Source: Litoreibacter ponti
GTDB lineage: Bacteria; Pseudomonadota; Alphaproteobacteria; Rhodobacterales; Rhodobacteraceae
Assembly: GCF_003054285.1 (NCBI RefSeq)
Contig: NZ_QBKS01000002.1
Location: 938,501-1,002,500, forward strand
Reading direction: 5' to 3'
DNA length: 64,000 nucleotides
Below are positions 32,987 to 41,618 of this stretch, piece after piece; within the stretch, counting starts at the first letter, position 1, and every line of letters starts with the position of its first letter. The notes below the pieces were generated by a model that worked only from the letters and a program-made list of their open reading frames with translations, was not told the origin of the DNA and made no database searches. Made by a program: the position numbers and the translations under genes.

Positions 32987-35194
32987 TCAGATCGAAATAT
33001 CGGCGGGGGCCTGCCCGTCCCGCCAGCGTGCATGGGCCGCTTCGAACCCGGCCTCGAGCGCACGGGTGTAGCCTTCGGTATCGAACAGCGGCAGCTTAAG
33101 CCGCTTTGTCTCCAGATGGGTGCGCAGCGCAGCGCGGCGGTCCGGCGCTTGGGCCAATTCGAGGATCAATGCCTCGTATTCTGCCTCGGTCTCGCAAATC
33201 AACTCATCCAGCCCCACCGCGCCGAGCAGGCTTGCGCAGACACGCGCCGCGAACTGGCGTCCGCGCAGGGTGATCACCGGCACGCCCATCCACAGCGCGT
33301 CGCTGCCGGTGGTATGGGCATTATAGGCAAACGTATCGAGGAAAAGATCGGCATGAGCGTGGCGGGCCAGATGCGCGTCGTTTGAAGCGCGTGGGGCAAA
33401 GACCAAGCGGTCGGGGTCAACCCCCGCCGCGATGGCCTGCGCGCGAAGGTTCTCCTTCGCCCAAGCGTTGCTTTCAAGCAGCCACAGCACCGCGCCATCG
33501 ACCGCCAAAAGCACCCGCATCCAGATCGCCCATTCCCGCAGCGTGATCTTGTAAGCGCTGTTGAAACAGCACAACACCACGCCATCCTCCGGCAAGCCGT
33601 GATCCGCCCGGCTCCCGGCGTCTCGCGGGACGGCACGGCGGTTGTCGTTGGGCTGGTAGCAATGCGGCAGCGCGATCAGCGCCTCGCTGACATGGGCGCG
33701 CTCGGACGGGGGCACCAGCATCGGATCGACCACGATGTAGTCCATGAAACCCGCCCCGGACGTGCCCGGAAAACCGAGGTAATTGACCTGCACCGGCGCA
33801 ATCCTCCGGGCAAACAGCGCGCTGCGGGAATGTTGGGTGTAGCTCGTCAGATCGACGGCGATATCCAGCTTGTCGTCGTTGATGCGCCGTGCAGCCTCTG
33901 CATCACTGAGCGCGCGGATGTCAGTGAAATTCGAGAATTCCCCAGCCAGCGCGGCACGCATGTCATCGCCCGTGTCGGGGCCGAATGAGTATCCATAAAG
34001 CTCAAATCGGGAGCGATCATGGACGGCCAAAGTCCCCGAAATGAGCCGTGCGACCGGGTGGTTGCGAAAATCGGCTGAGAAGTAACCGATGCGAAGCTTT
34101 TCGGGCCTTGCAGAGGCGACCGCAACCGGGCGTGGAGCACCTTCGCCGAAGACGGCGTCCGCGTAGGTCTTCGCCCGGGCCAGCTGCCGCTCCGGCGCGT
34201 CCTCCATCGCAAGGAGCGTCAGCGGCGGTATCTCGTCCCCGGCGCATCCAAGCTCCGTCGTCTCTGCAAGTAAGTCGAATGCCCGCCAGTCACACAAATG
34301 GGTCATCTGATGCAGCCGCTGCGCCTGCGCCATGGCGTGATCCGGATCAGCCTCAACCGCTTTCTTGTAGGCCGCGACCGCTTCGTCCAGACGACCCATT
34401 TTCTGCAGGACCGTGCCGAGGTTATTCAGCGTCGCCGCATCATTTGGGGCAAGATCAACGGCTCGGCGCAGGGCGTCTTCGGCGGGCGCGAGTTGCCCCA
34501 GCGCCTGCAGCGTGTTGCCAAGGTTGTTAAGGGCGGCGATGAAATTCGGCTTTGCCTTCACGGCAGCGCGATAGTGATCAACGGCGTCCTGCAGGCTGCC
34601 GGAGGCCTTTAGGACCAGCCCGTAATTGTAATGCGCATTCGCGTGGGTCGGATCGCGCTTCAGCGCCGTCTGATAGGCGGCGATTGCCTTGTCGTTGCGC
34701 CCCTGCGCCTGATGGATATTGCCAAGATTGGTCCAGATTTCCGGATCTTGCGGGCGCAGCTTGGCGGCGTTCTTGAAGGCCTGCTCTGCTCCTTTCACAT
34801 CGCCTGCATCCTGCAACGCCGTGCCGAGGCCGTTCCATGCCTCCGGGTATCGCTCGCGCAGTTTGATCGCGGACCGAAAGGACCGCACGGCCTTTTCGGG
34901 CTCGCCCATCGCGCGCAACGCAAGGCCCAGATTGTTATGCCCCGCGGGACGCCCCGGCTCCGCCAGAACGGCGGCTCTGAAATTGACCTCTGCCTGCTTG
35001 GCCTGCCCCAGTTCCATCTGCGCCGCACCGATCAGGGTCAAGGCGGGCACCGAGCCGCGCACGGCCTTCGGCAACGTCTGCGCCCCGCGCAGAACATCGG
35101 CAAAGCGGCGCTGCCGGTAGAGCGATTTCAGCCCCGCGAGCGGATCACCGCCAGTGGGTCCGCCCCCCGTTTTTTTCGGAAATATCGGAGCCAT
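32987..35194 (-). CDS. TPR-containing O-GlcNAc transferase-like (SPINDLY/GT41) glycosyltransferase
   Basis: 735 residues. About seven or eight tetratricopeptide repeats cover residues 45-290 (for example 'AGHNNLGLALRAMGEPEKAV', 'EIWTNLGNIHQAQGRNDKAI'). After a linker comes the two-part GT41 catalytic region from about 365, with 'RIGYFSADFRNHPVARL' and 'APVQVNYLGFPGTSGAGFMD', both typical of SPINDLY/OGT proteins. It should transfer a sugar from a nucleotide sugar to Ser/Thr of proteins held by the TPRs; the acceptor is unknown. It starts 10 bases after the M20 gene and may be the last gene of uvrC-M20-this unit. Confidence 0.9.
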   Translation of the reverse strand: MAPIFPKKTGGGPTGGDPLAGLKSLYRQRRFADVLRGAQTLPKAVRGSVPALTLIGAAQMELGQAKQAEVNFRAAVLAEPGRPAGHNNLGLALRAMGEPEKAVRSFRSAIKLRERYPEAWNGLGTALQDAGDVKGAEQAFKNAAKLRPQDPEIWTNLGNIHQAQGRNDKAIAAYQTALKRDPTHANAHYNYGLVLKASGSLQDAVDHYRAAVKAKPNFIAALNNLGNTLQALGQLAPAEDALRRAVDLAPNDAATLNNLGTVLQKMGRLDEAVAAYKKAVEADPDHAMAQAQRLHQMTHLCDWRAFDLLAETTELGCAGDEIPPLTLLAMEDAPERQLARAKTYADAVFGEGAPRPVAVASARPEKLRIGYFSADFRNHPVARLISGTLAVHDRSRFELYGYSFGPDTGDDMRAALAGEFSNFTDIRALSDAEAARRINDDKLDIAVDLTSYTQHSRSALFARRIAPVQVNYLGFPGTSGAGFMDYIVVDPMLVPPSERAHVSEALIALPHCYQPNDNRRAVPRDAGSRADHGLPEDGVVLCCFNSAYKITLREWAIWMRVLLAVDGAVLWLLESNAWAKENLRAQAIAAGVDPDRLVFAPRASNDAHLARHAHADLFLDTFAYNAHTTGSDALWMGVPVITLRGRQFAARVCASLLGAVGLDELICETEAEYEALILELAQAPDRRAALRTHLETKRLKLPLFDTEGYTRALEAGFEAAHARWRDGQAPADISI

Positions 35195-35204
35195 GGGAAA
35201 CGTT

Positions 35205-36482
35205 CTAAGCTGGATCGAGCAGGTCGACCAGAACCAGCGCCATCACCTTGGCACTGTCGAGCATGTCGTCGACGCCGACATATTCGTCCGGCTTATGCGC
35301 CAGCTCCAGCAGGCCCGGACCGTAGGCGATGCAATTGTCGAGCTTGCCAATCCGGTCGATATGCTTCTGGTCGTATGTTCCGGGCGAGACGACATATTCC
35401 GCCTCGCGGCCCAGCACGTCCCCAATGGCCTGCGCGACGGAGGTCACCACGGGCGCGTCTTTGGGGGCCATTGTCGGCTCAATCGACCAGATCTCGTTCA
35501 GGTCGTAGCGGAATGTCTCCCGCTCGGCGGCGACCTTGTCGAGCACGGCGCGTACCTCGCCCTCGACCTCGGCCTTGGTTTCTTCCATCAGGTAGCGCCG
35601 GTCGATGATCATCTTGGCATGATCCGGAACGCAGGCGGATGGAAGACCGGTGAAATCCGGCTGAGGCTCCGCCTGCCCACCGTGCAGCGAATTGATGTTG
35701 AGCGTGGAGGATCGCGCGCCGACCGGCACCACCGGCATCGCGGTTTTCTTCCGGGACAGGGCCGGGAACAGGCTCGCCTCCATCTCCGCGATCACGGCGC
35801 CCATGTGACGTACGGCGCAGTCTCCCAGAAATGGCATCGAGCCATGGGCGATTTCGCCACGGGTCTCGATCTCGGCCCACCACACGCCGCGATGGCCGAG
35901 ACATATCCGATCCTTCTGCAACGGCTCAGGAATGATGACGTGTTGCACGTTGGCGTAGTGGCCGTGCTCCGCCAGATAGGCGACGCCACCATAGCCGCCG
36001 GTCTCTTCATCGGCGGTGCCGGAGATCTCGATGGAGCCTGCGAAATCCGGATGGCATTCCAGAAACGCCTCCGCCGCGATGATTGAGGCGGCGAGGCCAC
36101 CCTTCATGTCGCATGCGCCGCGCCCGTAAATCTTGCCGTCCTTTAGAGCCCCGCCAAAGGGGTCTTCCGTCCAGCCTGCGCCGACCTCGACCACGTCAGT
36201 GTGGCTGTTGAAATGCACGCAATCGCCCGGGCGGGCGCCGTCGGTCCGCGCGACAATGTTCCAGCGTGGGTAGCGGTCGCTGTCGCCGGGCGTGCCCTCG
36301 GCGCGGATCATTTGGCAGGTGAAGCCCCGCGCCTCCAGCCGCGCGCGCAGATACTCGCAAATCTCTCGGTAATTCTCCCCCGGCGGGTTCAGGGTTGGAA
36401 TGCGGATCAGCTCTTGGGTCAGCGCGATCAGATCATCGCGCTTTTCTTCGATCCGGGACATCAAATCTGAGGTCTTTGCCAT
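35205..36482 (-). CDS. M20 family ArgE/DapE-type deacylase
   Basis: 425 residues. The zinc ligands are in 'FNSHTDVVEVG' near residue 93, 'GRGACDMKGGLAAS' near 126, and 'TADEETGGYGG' near 160, followed by the dimerisation domain and the C-terminal metal His region 'VVSPGTYDQKHI' near 385. Family members deacylate N-acetylornithine, N-succinyl-diaminopimelate or related N-acyl amino acids. The sequence does not allow a choice between argE-like and other substrates. ATG start at 36482, 56 bases after uvrC. Confidence 0.9.
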   Translation of the reverse strand: MAKTSDLMSRIEEKRDDLIALTQELIRIPTLNPPGENYREICEYLRARLEARGFTCQMIRAEGTPGDSDRYPRWNIVARTDGARPGDCVHFNSHTDVVEVGAGWTEDPFGGALKDGKIYGRGACDMKGGLAASIIAAEAFLECHPDFAGSIEISGTADEETGGYGGVAYLAEHGHYANVQHVIIPEPLQKDRICLGHRGVWWAEIETRGEIAHGSMPFLGDCAVRHMGAVIAEMEASLFPALSRKKTAMPVVPVGARSSTLNINSLHGGQAEPQPDFTGLPSACVPDHAKMIIDRRYLMEETKAEVEGEVRAVLDKVAAERETFRYDLNEIWSIEPTMAPKDAPVVTSVAQAIGDVLGREAEYVVSPGTYDQKHIDRIGKLDNCIAYGPGLLELAHKPDEYVGVDDMLDSAKVMALVLVDLLDPA

Positions 36483-36538
36483 AGCCCTAGGCTAGGGCTG
36501 CGCACACAGAGTGCCAAGCTTCATATTGGCCAAGAAAG

Positions 36539-38437
36539 CTACCCCTTCTCATGGAAGAAGTCGTAGATGCTGCGCGCCATGGCTTCCGACACGCCCTCGA
36601 CCGAGGTCAGGTCGGCGAGGTTCGCCCGCGCCACAGCCTTGGCCGAGCCGAAATGCTGCAACAGCGCCTTCTTGCGCTTCGGGCCCACGCCTTCGATCTC
36701 GTCGAGCGGGTTTTTCATTTGCGCCTTGGCGCGCTTGGCGCGGTGGGTTCCGATGGCAAAGCGGTGGGCCTCATCCCGCAGGCGCTGGATAAAGTAGAGA
36801 ACCGGATCGTTGTGGCGCAACGCGAAAGGGCGTTTGCCGGTGCGGTGAAACTCCTCTTTGCCCGCGTCACGATCAACGCCCTTTGCCACGCCGATCATGG
36901 CGATGTCCTCGACCTCCATCTCCCGCATGATCTCGCGCACGGCAGAGACCTGCCCCGCACCGCCGTCGATGAGAAGCAGGTCCGGCCACATTTCCGTCTT
37001 GCGGTCGGGGTCTTCCTTTTGCAGCCGTTTGAAGCGGCGCTTCAGCACCTCTTTCATCATTCCGAAATCGTCGCCGGGGACCAGCTCATCGCCCTTGATA
37101 TTGAACTTGCGGTACTGGCTTTTCAGGAATCCGTCCTCGCCGGCCACGATCATTCCGCCCACAGCATTCGTGCCCTGGATGTGGGAGTTGTCGTAGACTT
37201 CGATCCGCTTCGGCGGCTCTGGCAGGTCAAACGCTTCGGCCACACCTTTCAGCAATTTCGCCTGCGTCGCACTCTCGGACATCTTGCGCGCAAGGCTTTC
37301 GCGGGCATTGCGCAGGGCGCTGGTGACAAGCTCTTGTTTCTCGCCCCGCAGCGGCACGAGAATTTCGACCTTGCGACCGATCTTCTGGCTCAGAGCTTCG
37401 GCCATCAGGTCTTCGTCTTCGATCCCGTGGGACAGGATGATCTGCCGGGGCGGTTCCTTGTCTGAATAGAATTGTCCCATGAACGCCTGCAGCACTTCGG
37501 CCTCAGCGGCATTTGCGGTCTTGGGATAGAAATCCCGGTTGCCCCAATTCTGGTTGGCCCGGATGAAGAAGACCTGAACGCAAGCCTGCCCATGTTCGAG
37601 ATGCAGCGCAATCACGTCCGCCTCGGCGACCGTTTGCGGGTTGATGCCTTGCGCCGTCTGCACCTGGGTCAGCGCGCGGATGCGGTCGCGCAGGGCGGCG
37701 GCGCGTTCGAACTCCATCTCCTCGGACGCTTTCTGCATCTCATCGGCGAGCTGTTCCTGCATGTCCGTCGAGCGACCCGACAGAAATCGCTGCGCGTCTT
37801 TCACCAACTTGCGGTAATCCGCTTCGCTGATCTTTTCGACACAAGGTGCCGAGCAGCGCTTGATCTGGTATTGAAGGCAGGGTCGCGACCGGGTTTCGAA
37901 ATCGCTGTCAGAACAGTTGCGCAGCAGGAAGGCCCGCTGCAGCTGGTTCAGCGTGCGGTTCACCGCCCCGGCAGAGGCAAAGGGGCCGTAGTAATCGCCT
38001 TTCTCGCGCTTGGCCCCGCGGTGCTTTTTGATCTGCGGGAAGGCGTGAGTCGTCGTCACCAGGATATTCGGGAAGCTTTTGTCGTCGCGCAGCAGCACGT
38101 TGAATTTCGGCTTGAGCTGCTTGATCAGGTTCTGCTCAAGCAGCAGCGCCTCGGTCTCAGTCTTGGTGGTCAGAAACATCATCGACGCGGTCTCAGAGAT
38201 CATCCGCGCGATCCGGGGGCTGTGCCCGTTCGGGTTCGCGTAGTTCGAGACGCGTTTCTTCAGGGCGCGCGCTTTGCCGACATACAGAACCCGCTGCTGC
38301 GCATCGAGCATCCGGTAGACGCCGGGTGAATTGTCGATCGTGTTCAGGTAGGACTGAATGCAGGCGTGGCCGGTGACCTTGGGTGAGGTCTCCGACGCGG
38401 TCTCGGTCTCAATTTTTGATGTTTCTGGGTCCGACAT
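36539..38437 (-). CDS. uvrC: Excinuclease ABC subunit C
   Basis: 632 residues. The N-terminal GIY-YIG nuclease domain ('SPGVYRMLDAQQRVLYVGKA') makes the 3' incision; the UVR domain ('MQKASEEMEFERAAALRDRI') near 240 binds UvrB; the RNase H-like 5' nuclease core carries 'IEVYDNSHIQGTNAVGGMIV' and 'LLLIDGGAGQV'; two helix-hairpin-helix motifs end the protein ('IEGVGPKRKKALLQHFGSA'). Nucleotide excision repair. An extra Glu/Thr/Ser-rich leader of about 20 residues precedes the domain; the ATG at 38437 is the only good start. Confidence 0.97.
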   Translation of the reverse strand: MSDPETSKIETETASETSPKVTGHACIQSYLNTIDNSPGVYRMLDAQQRVLYVGKARALKKRVSNYANPNGHSPRIARMISETASMMFLTTKTETEALLLEQNLIKQLKPKFNVLLRDDKSFPNILVTTTHAFPQIKKHRGAKREKGDYYGPFASAGAVNRTLNQLQRAFLLRNCSDSDFETRSRPCLQYQIKRCSAPCVEKISEADYRKLVKDAQRFLSGRSTDMQEQLADEMQKASEEMEFERAAALRDRIRALTQVQTAQGINPQTVAEADVIALHLEHGQACVQVFFIRANQNWGNRDFYPKTANAAEAEVLQAFMGQFYSDKEPPRQIILSHGIEDEDLMAEALSQKIGRKVEILVPLRGEKQELVTSALRNARESLARKMSESATQAKLLKGVAEAFDLPEPPKRIEVYDNSHIQGTNAVGGMIVAGEDGFLKSQYRKFNIKGDELVPGDDFGMMKEVLKRRFKRLQKEDPDRKTEMWPDLLLIDGGAGQVSAVREIMREMEVEDIAMIGVAKGVDRDAGKEEFHRTGKRPFALRHNDPVLYFIQRLRDEAHRFAIGTHRAKRAKAQMKNPLDEIEGVGPKRKKALLQHFGSAKAVARANLADLTSVEGVSEAMARSIYDFFHEKG

Positions 38438-38771
38438 ATTTGGCTACGCGATTCCTTACCTGTCGCTGCAATGTCCCGCAAAGCGGGGCAAGAGAAAAGC
38501 TTTCCACTTCTTCTGTGGATAAGCTTGTGGGGTAAAACTCGAGACCCTGAATTTATCGTTGTTTTGCAGGGTCAAACACGGAATGCCTAAAAAATAGGCA
38601 ACGCACTAGGGCGTTGTTTTAAAAGGGAAAAAATAATGATACATGTCAAATACTTGAAAACATTAAGCTTTTGGTAACAGATTCGTTAAGGATTTGGCAC
38701 AGGTGGACAAGTCAATGCTGCATCCGCAAATTTCCTCCCCTGTGGCGCAAATTACGCCAAAATGGAACGAA
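38438..38771. other. AT-rich intergenic region with one DnaA box and small hairpins
   Basis: A 334-base gap between uvrC and an SDR gene, clearly richer in A/T than its surroundings. It holds one exact DnaA box (TGTGGATAA, reverse of TTATCCACA, 38514-38522), a GANTC methylation site near 38681, two small stem-loops around 38585-38616 and runs of A and T. No convincing gene is present; one short frame from 38671 reads into the SDR gene antisense and was rejected. The uvrC promoter must lie here. Confidence 0.6.
38585..38620 (+). terminator. Weak terminator-like double hairpin in intergenic region
   Basis: Two adjoining small stem-loops: GCCTA-5A-TAGGC (38585-38599), then CAACGC-6 bases-GCGTTG (38599-38616) followed by TTTT. 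The second looks like a plus-strand intrinsic terminator, yet no plus-strand gene precedes it, so it may end a small RNA or be the remains of one. Confidence 0.35.
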
Positions 38772-39557
38772 CTACTCGACCCCCAGCACATCCGGGGTCT
38801 CCCACCCCAAATGCTGCCCTGCGTCGATGCAAAGTAGCTGCCCGGTCAGCGCGGGCGCGCGCAGGATATAGCCCAGCGCTCCCGCAATGTCTTCGGGGTT
38901 GGAGCCGCGACCGGAAATAGTCGCTGCGCGCTGTGCCGCGAAATGCTCCGCCGATTGCCGGCCGCCTTGCATCGTGGGTCCGGGGCCGATGGCGTTCACG
39001 CGAATGTCCGGCGCAAGAGCCTGTGCGGCGGTCCGCGTCAACGTCCACAGCCCCATTTTGGCCAGCGTGTAGGTCATGAACTCTGGCGTCAGCTTGCGCA
39101 CGCGTTGATCCGCCATGTTCACCACCGCCGCCCGTGCGATCGGCTCGCCATTCGCATCGGTGCCAGCCTTGGGCGCCTGCGCCGCGAAGCGTTGGATCAG
39201 GATAAACGGCCCCTGCAGGTTGGAACGCATATGGCGATCCCAGCTGTCCCGCGTCGCGGTTTCGATCGTGTCATGCTCGAAGATGGAGGCGTTGTTGACC
39301 AGAACTGACAGGGGCCCGCCAAGACCGCTTGCGGCAGCATCAATCAACCCTTCGGCGGCATCGAGGTCCAGCAAGTCGGCCTGAACCGCACAGGCCTTGC
39401 GCCCCATCGCGGTGATCTCGCCCACGACCCTCTCGGCCGCGTCAGAGGAAGACCCGTAATGGACCGCCACGTCGAACCCCATTTCCGCAAGCCTCAAAGC
39501 CATGGCCCGGCCAAGGCGGTTGGAGGCTCCGGTGACCAGCGCGCGTCCTTCGATCAT
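38772..39557 (-). CDS. SDR oxidoreductase, probable pteridine reductase-like (FolM/PTR1 type)
   Basis: 261 residues. Dinucleotide motif 'TGASNRLGRAMAL' at 9-21, 'NNASIF' at 88-93, and catalytic Tyr163-x-x-x-Lys167 ('YTLAK'). The usual SDR catalytic Ser is replaced by Asp150 in 'VVNMADQRV', the same change seen in pteridine reductases PTR1 and FolM. I infer reduction of dihydropterins or dihydrofolate. Last gene of the operon S49 peptidase-small protein-antiporter-SDR (10-base gap). The assignment rests on motif reading only. Confidence 0.8.
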   Translation of the reverse strand: MIEGRALVTGASNRLGRAMALRLAEMGFDVAVHYGSSSDAAERVVGEITAMGRKACAVQADLLDLDAAEGLIDAAASGLGGPLSVLVNNASIFEHDTIETATRDSWDRHMRSNLQGPFILIQRFAAQAPKAGTDANGEPIARAAVVNMADQRVRKLTPEFMTYTLAKMGLWTLTRTAAQALAPDIRVNAIGPGPTMQGGRQSAEHFAAQRAATISGRGSNPEDIAGALGYILRAPALTGQLLCIDAGQHLGWETPDVLGVE

Positions 39558-39567
39558 TTAAACGTCC

Positions 39568-40515
39568 TCAAATCTCAGTGCTCAGCACAACGATGATGTA
39601 GGCGACATATAGCGCGCAAAGCACCGTCCCCCAGCGCTTGCCCATCCTCTGATTGCGATAGACCACCGGGAACAGCATGAGCGACGCCGCGAGCATTACC
39701 CACAGATCGAAGCGGAGGAACTCCACGGGGACGGGGACTTCGCCCACAAGGCCCGCGGCGCCGATGATAAGCAAGAGGTTGAACAAGTTCGAGCCGATGA
39801 CATTGCCGAGCGCCACGTCCGCCTGCTTGCGCAGGGCGGCCATGACCGTGGTCGCGAGCTCCGGAAGCGACGTACCGATGGCGACAAGTGTCAGGCCGAT
39901 GATCGTGTCGGGAACGCCGAGCCGAGTGGCGATTGCGCTGGCATTATCCACGAGCAGGCCGGCACCCAGCGGCAGCCCCACCAGACCCGCCGCCAGAAAG
40001 GCTGCGATCTTCCACCCTTTCATGGTTGGATCGGCGCCGTCCGGGTCGAGGTCGTCGTCATTCTTGCGGCTGCTCAGCGCCTCACGGAACTGATCACCGA
40101 GGATCAGGAAGAACCCCGCAAGCAGCACGGACGCGTGCACCCAAGTGATCGGGCCCATGAAACACACCAGTATAAACAGCAGCGTCGCAGCGATCATCTG
40201 CACGAAGCTCTTTCGCGTGTCCGCGGCGCTGGCGGGAAGACCCGCAAAAAGCGCAGGAATGCCCAGCACCAGCAGAATATTGGCCGTGTTCGAGCCGACT
40301 ACGTTGCCCAGCGCCAGCCCGGGAACACCCGCCAAGACGGACTGCACGGAGATCAGAAGTTCAGGAGCCGAGGTTCCAAAGGCTACAATGGTCAGGCTGA
40401 CAATCAGCGCGGGAATACCAAGGCGCAGCGACAGGTTCACCGCTCCGCGCACCAGCGCGTCCCCGGCCACCAACAGGATGATCAAGCCGCCAACGGCCCC
40501 GACGATTTCCAGCAT
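39568..40515 (-). CDS. Calcium/sodium antiporter (CaCA family)
   Basis: 315 residues with about ten hydrophobic helices in two inverted halves. The two alpha-repeats are visible: 'AFGTSAPELLISVQSVL' near residue 46 and 'AIGTSLPELATTVMAALRKQ' near 212, each followed by 'GN-x-x-GSN' ('LGNVVGSNTANILL', 'LGNVIGSNLFNLLL'). A charged cytoplasmic loop (about 148-165) separates the halves. Exchanges Ca2+ for Na+ or H+ across the inner membrane. Starts 3 bases after the small protein gene. Confidence 0.93.
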   Translation of the reverse strand: MLEIVGAVGGLIILLVAGDALVRGAVNLSLRLGIPALIVSLTIVAFGTSAPELLISVQSVLAGVPGLALGNVVGSNTANILLVLGIPALFAGLPASAADTRKSFVQMIAATLLFILVCFMGPITWVHASVLLAGFFLILGDQFREALSSRKNDDDLDPDGADPTMKGWKIAAFLAAGLVGLPLGAGLLVDNASAIATRLGVPDTIIGLTLVAIGTSLPELATTVMAALRKQADVALGNVIGSNLFNLLLIIGAAGLVGEVPVPVEFLRFDLWVMLAASLMLFPVVYRNQRMGKRWGTVLCALYVAYIIVVLSTEI

Positions 40516-40518
40516 CCC

Positions 40519-40701
40519 TCAGCCCTTTTTCTGGCAAGGACAGGGGCCCTTGCCGATTTTATAACTTCCGCAGTGTTTGCATTTGCTGACCGGGCCGAGG
40601 CTCTTGTCGTCGCGCTTTCCGACCTTCGGCATGCGCAGCTTGCCGAACATGGCGAGCACCGCCATGCCGATCAGGAAGAACGTGATGATCTTGACGATCA
40701 T
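40519..40701 (-). CDS. Small membrane protein with zinc-ribbon-like tail
   Basis: 60 residues. One hydrophobic helix (about 3-20) is followed by a basic linker and four cysteines in 'CKHCGSYKIGKGPCPC', a C-x-x-C / C-x-C pattern suggesting one bound zinc. Start and stop are each 3 bases from neighbouring genes, and codon use matches them, so it is a real gene. Function unknown; probably inner membrane with a cytoplasmic ribbon. Confidence 0.82.
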   Translation of the reverse strand: MIVKIITFFLIGMAVLAMFGKLRMPKVGKRDDKSLGPVSKCKHCGSYKIGKGPCPCQKKG

Positions 40702-40704
40702 GGC

Positions 40705-41505
40705 CTAAAGACCGAAGCGCGCCCAAAGCGCTTTCTCGTCGAGCTGGTCGAGCGTGTCTGTCAGCACACGGGCACCTAGCCGCTGGAACAGCGACCGACG
40801 GGGACCGAACACGTTGAAGCGGGTCTTGTCGCCGAAACGGTCCTTCATCACCGGCACCAGATGGCCAATCCCGTCGGCCAATCCCACATCGACGCCGCGC
40901 TGGCCCACCCAGATCTCTCCGGTAAACAGATCCGCATCGTCGGACAGCTTGCCCTCCCGGCGGGTTTTCACGTGGTCGATGAACGTGTCGTGAATCTGTT
41001 GTTGCAGGTCCTTCAGCCGCTCCACGTCTTCATCTCGCTCGGGGCGGAACGGATCGAGCATGGACTTGTCCTTGCCCGCAGTGTGCACGCGGCGCTCGAT
41101 CCCCTGGCGCTCCATCAACTCGTGGAAGCCGAAGCTCGCCGAGATCACCCCGATGGAGCCGATGATCGAAGACGCGTCGAGGTAAATCTCATCGGCAGCC
41201 GCCGCCAGCCAATAGCCACCAGACGCCGCGACGTCCTCGATGAAAGCCACCACGGGCAGATCATGCTCGGACGCAAGACGCCGGATACGCGCGCCGATCA
41301 GAGAACTCTGAACAGGCGAGCCGCCCGGCGAATTCAGCAAAAGCGCGACCGCCGCCGGCTTGCCCTTTTTGAACGCCTTGTCGAGAAGCGGGGCCATGGC
41401 CGCGTCGTTGAGGCTGGCGCCCCGACCGCCGGCGGCGATGACTCCGGTCATCCGCACCACGTTCACCGTGGGCTCGGAGCTCATAAATGGGATAAATCTT
41501 TTCAT
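40705..41505 (-). CDS. S49 family (SppA-like) signal peptide peptidase
   Basis: 266 residues from the ATG at 41505 ('KRFIPFMSSEPTVNVVRM'). Typical short SppA/SohB features: 'LLLNSPGGSPVQSS' near 70, the nucleophile Ser in 'DVAASGGYWLAAAADEIY' near 107, and 'GSIGVI' near 131. It degrades signal peptides or membrane protein fragments. No clear membrane segment is left with this start; a longer frame to 41598 adds a hydrophobic stretch but runs towards the divergent gene and lacks a good ribosome site, so the start is uncertain. First gene of a four-gene operon. Confidence 0.88.
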   Translation of the reverse strand: MKRFIPFMSSEPTVNVVRMTGVIAAGGRGASLNDAAMAPLLDKAFKKGKPAAVALLLNSPGGSPVQSSLIGARIRRLASEHDLPVVAFIEDVAASGGYWLAAAADEIYLDASSIIGSIGVISASFGFHELMERQGIERRVHTAGKDKSMLDPFRPERDEDVERLKDLQQQIHDTFIDHVKTRREGKLSDDADLFTGEIWVGQRGVDVGLADGIGHLVPVMKDRFGDKTRFNVFGPRRSLFQRLGARVLTDTLDQLDEKALWARFGL

Positions 41506-41618
41506 TCCCTGCCATGTAGAGGGCTGCTCCGATGCAAACAAGGTGCATGTCGGAATCAGGCTTGCAGTGATGGCAAATAGGCTCAACGGTGGTCCCAATA
41601 ATTGCCGGAGGCTGCGAA

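Noticed and set aside
38438..38771. Replication origin
   Set aside because: Only one exact DnaA box, no parAB/hemE/dnaA neighbours, and the rRNA operon orientation suggests an origin beyond the right edge.
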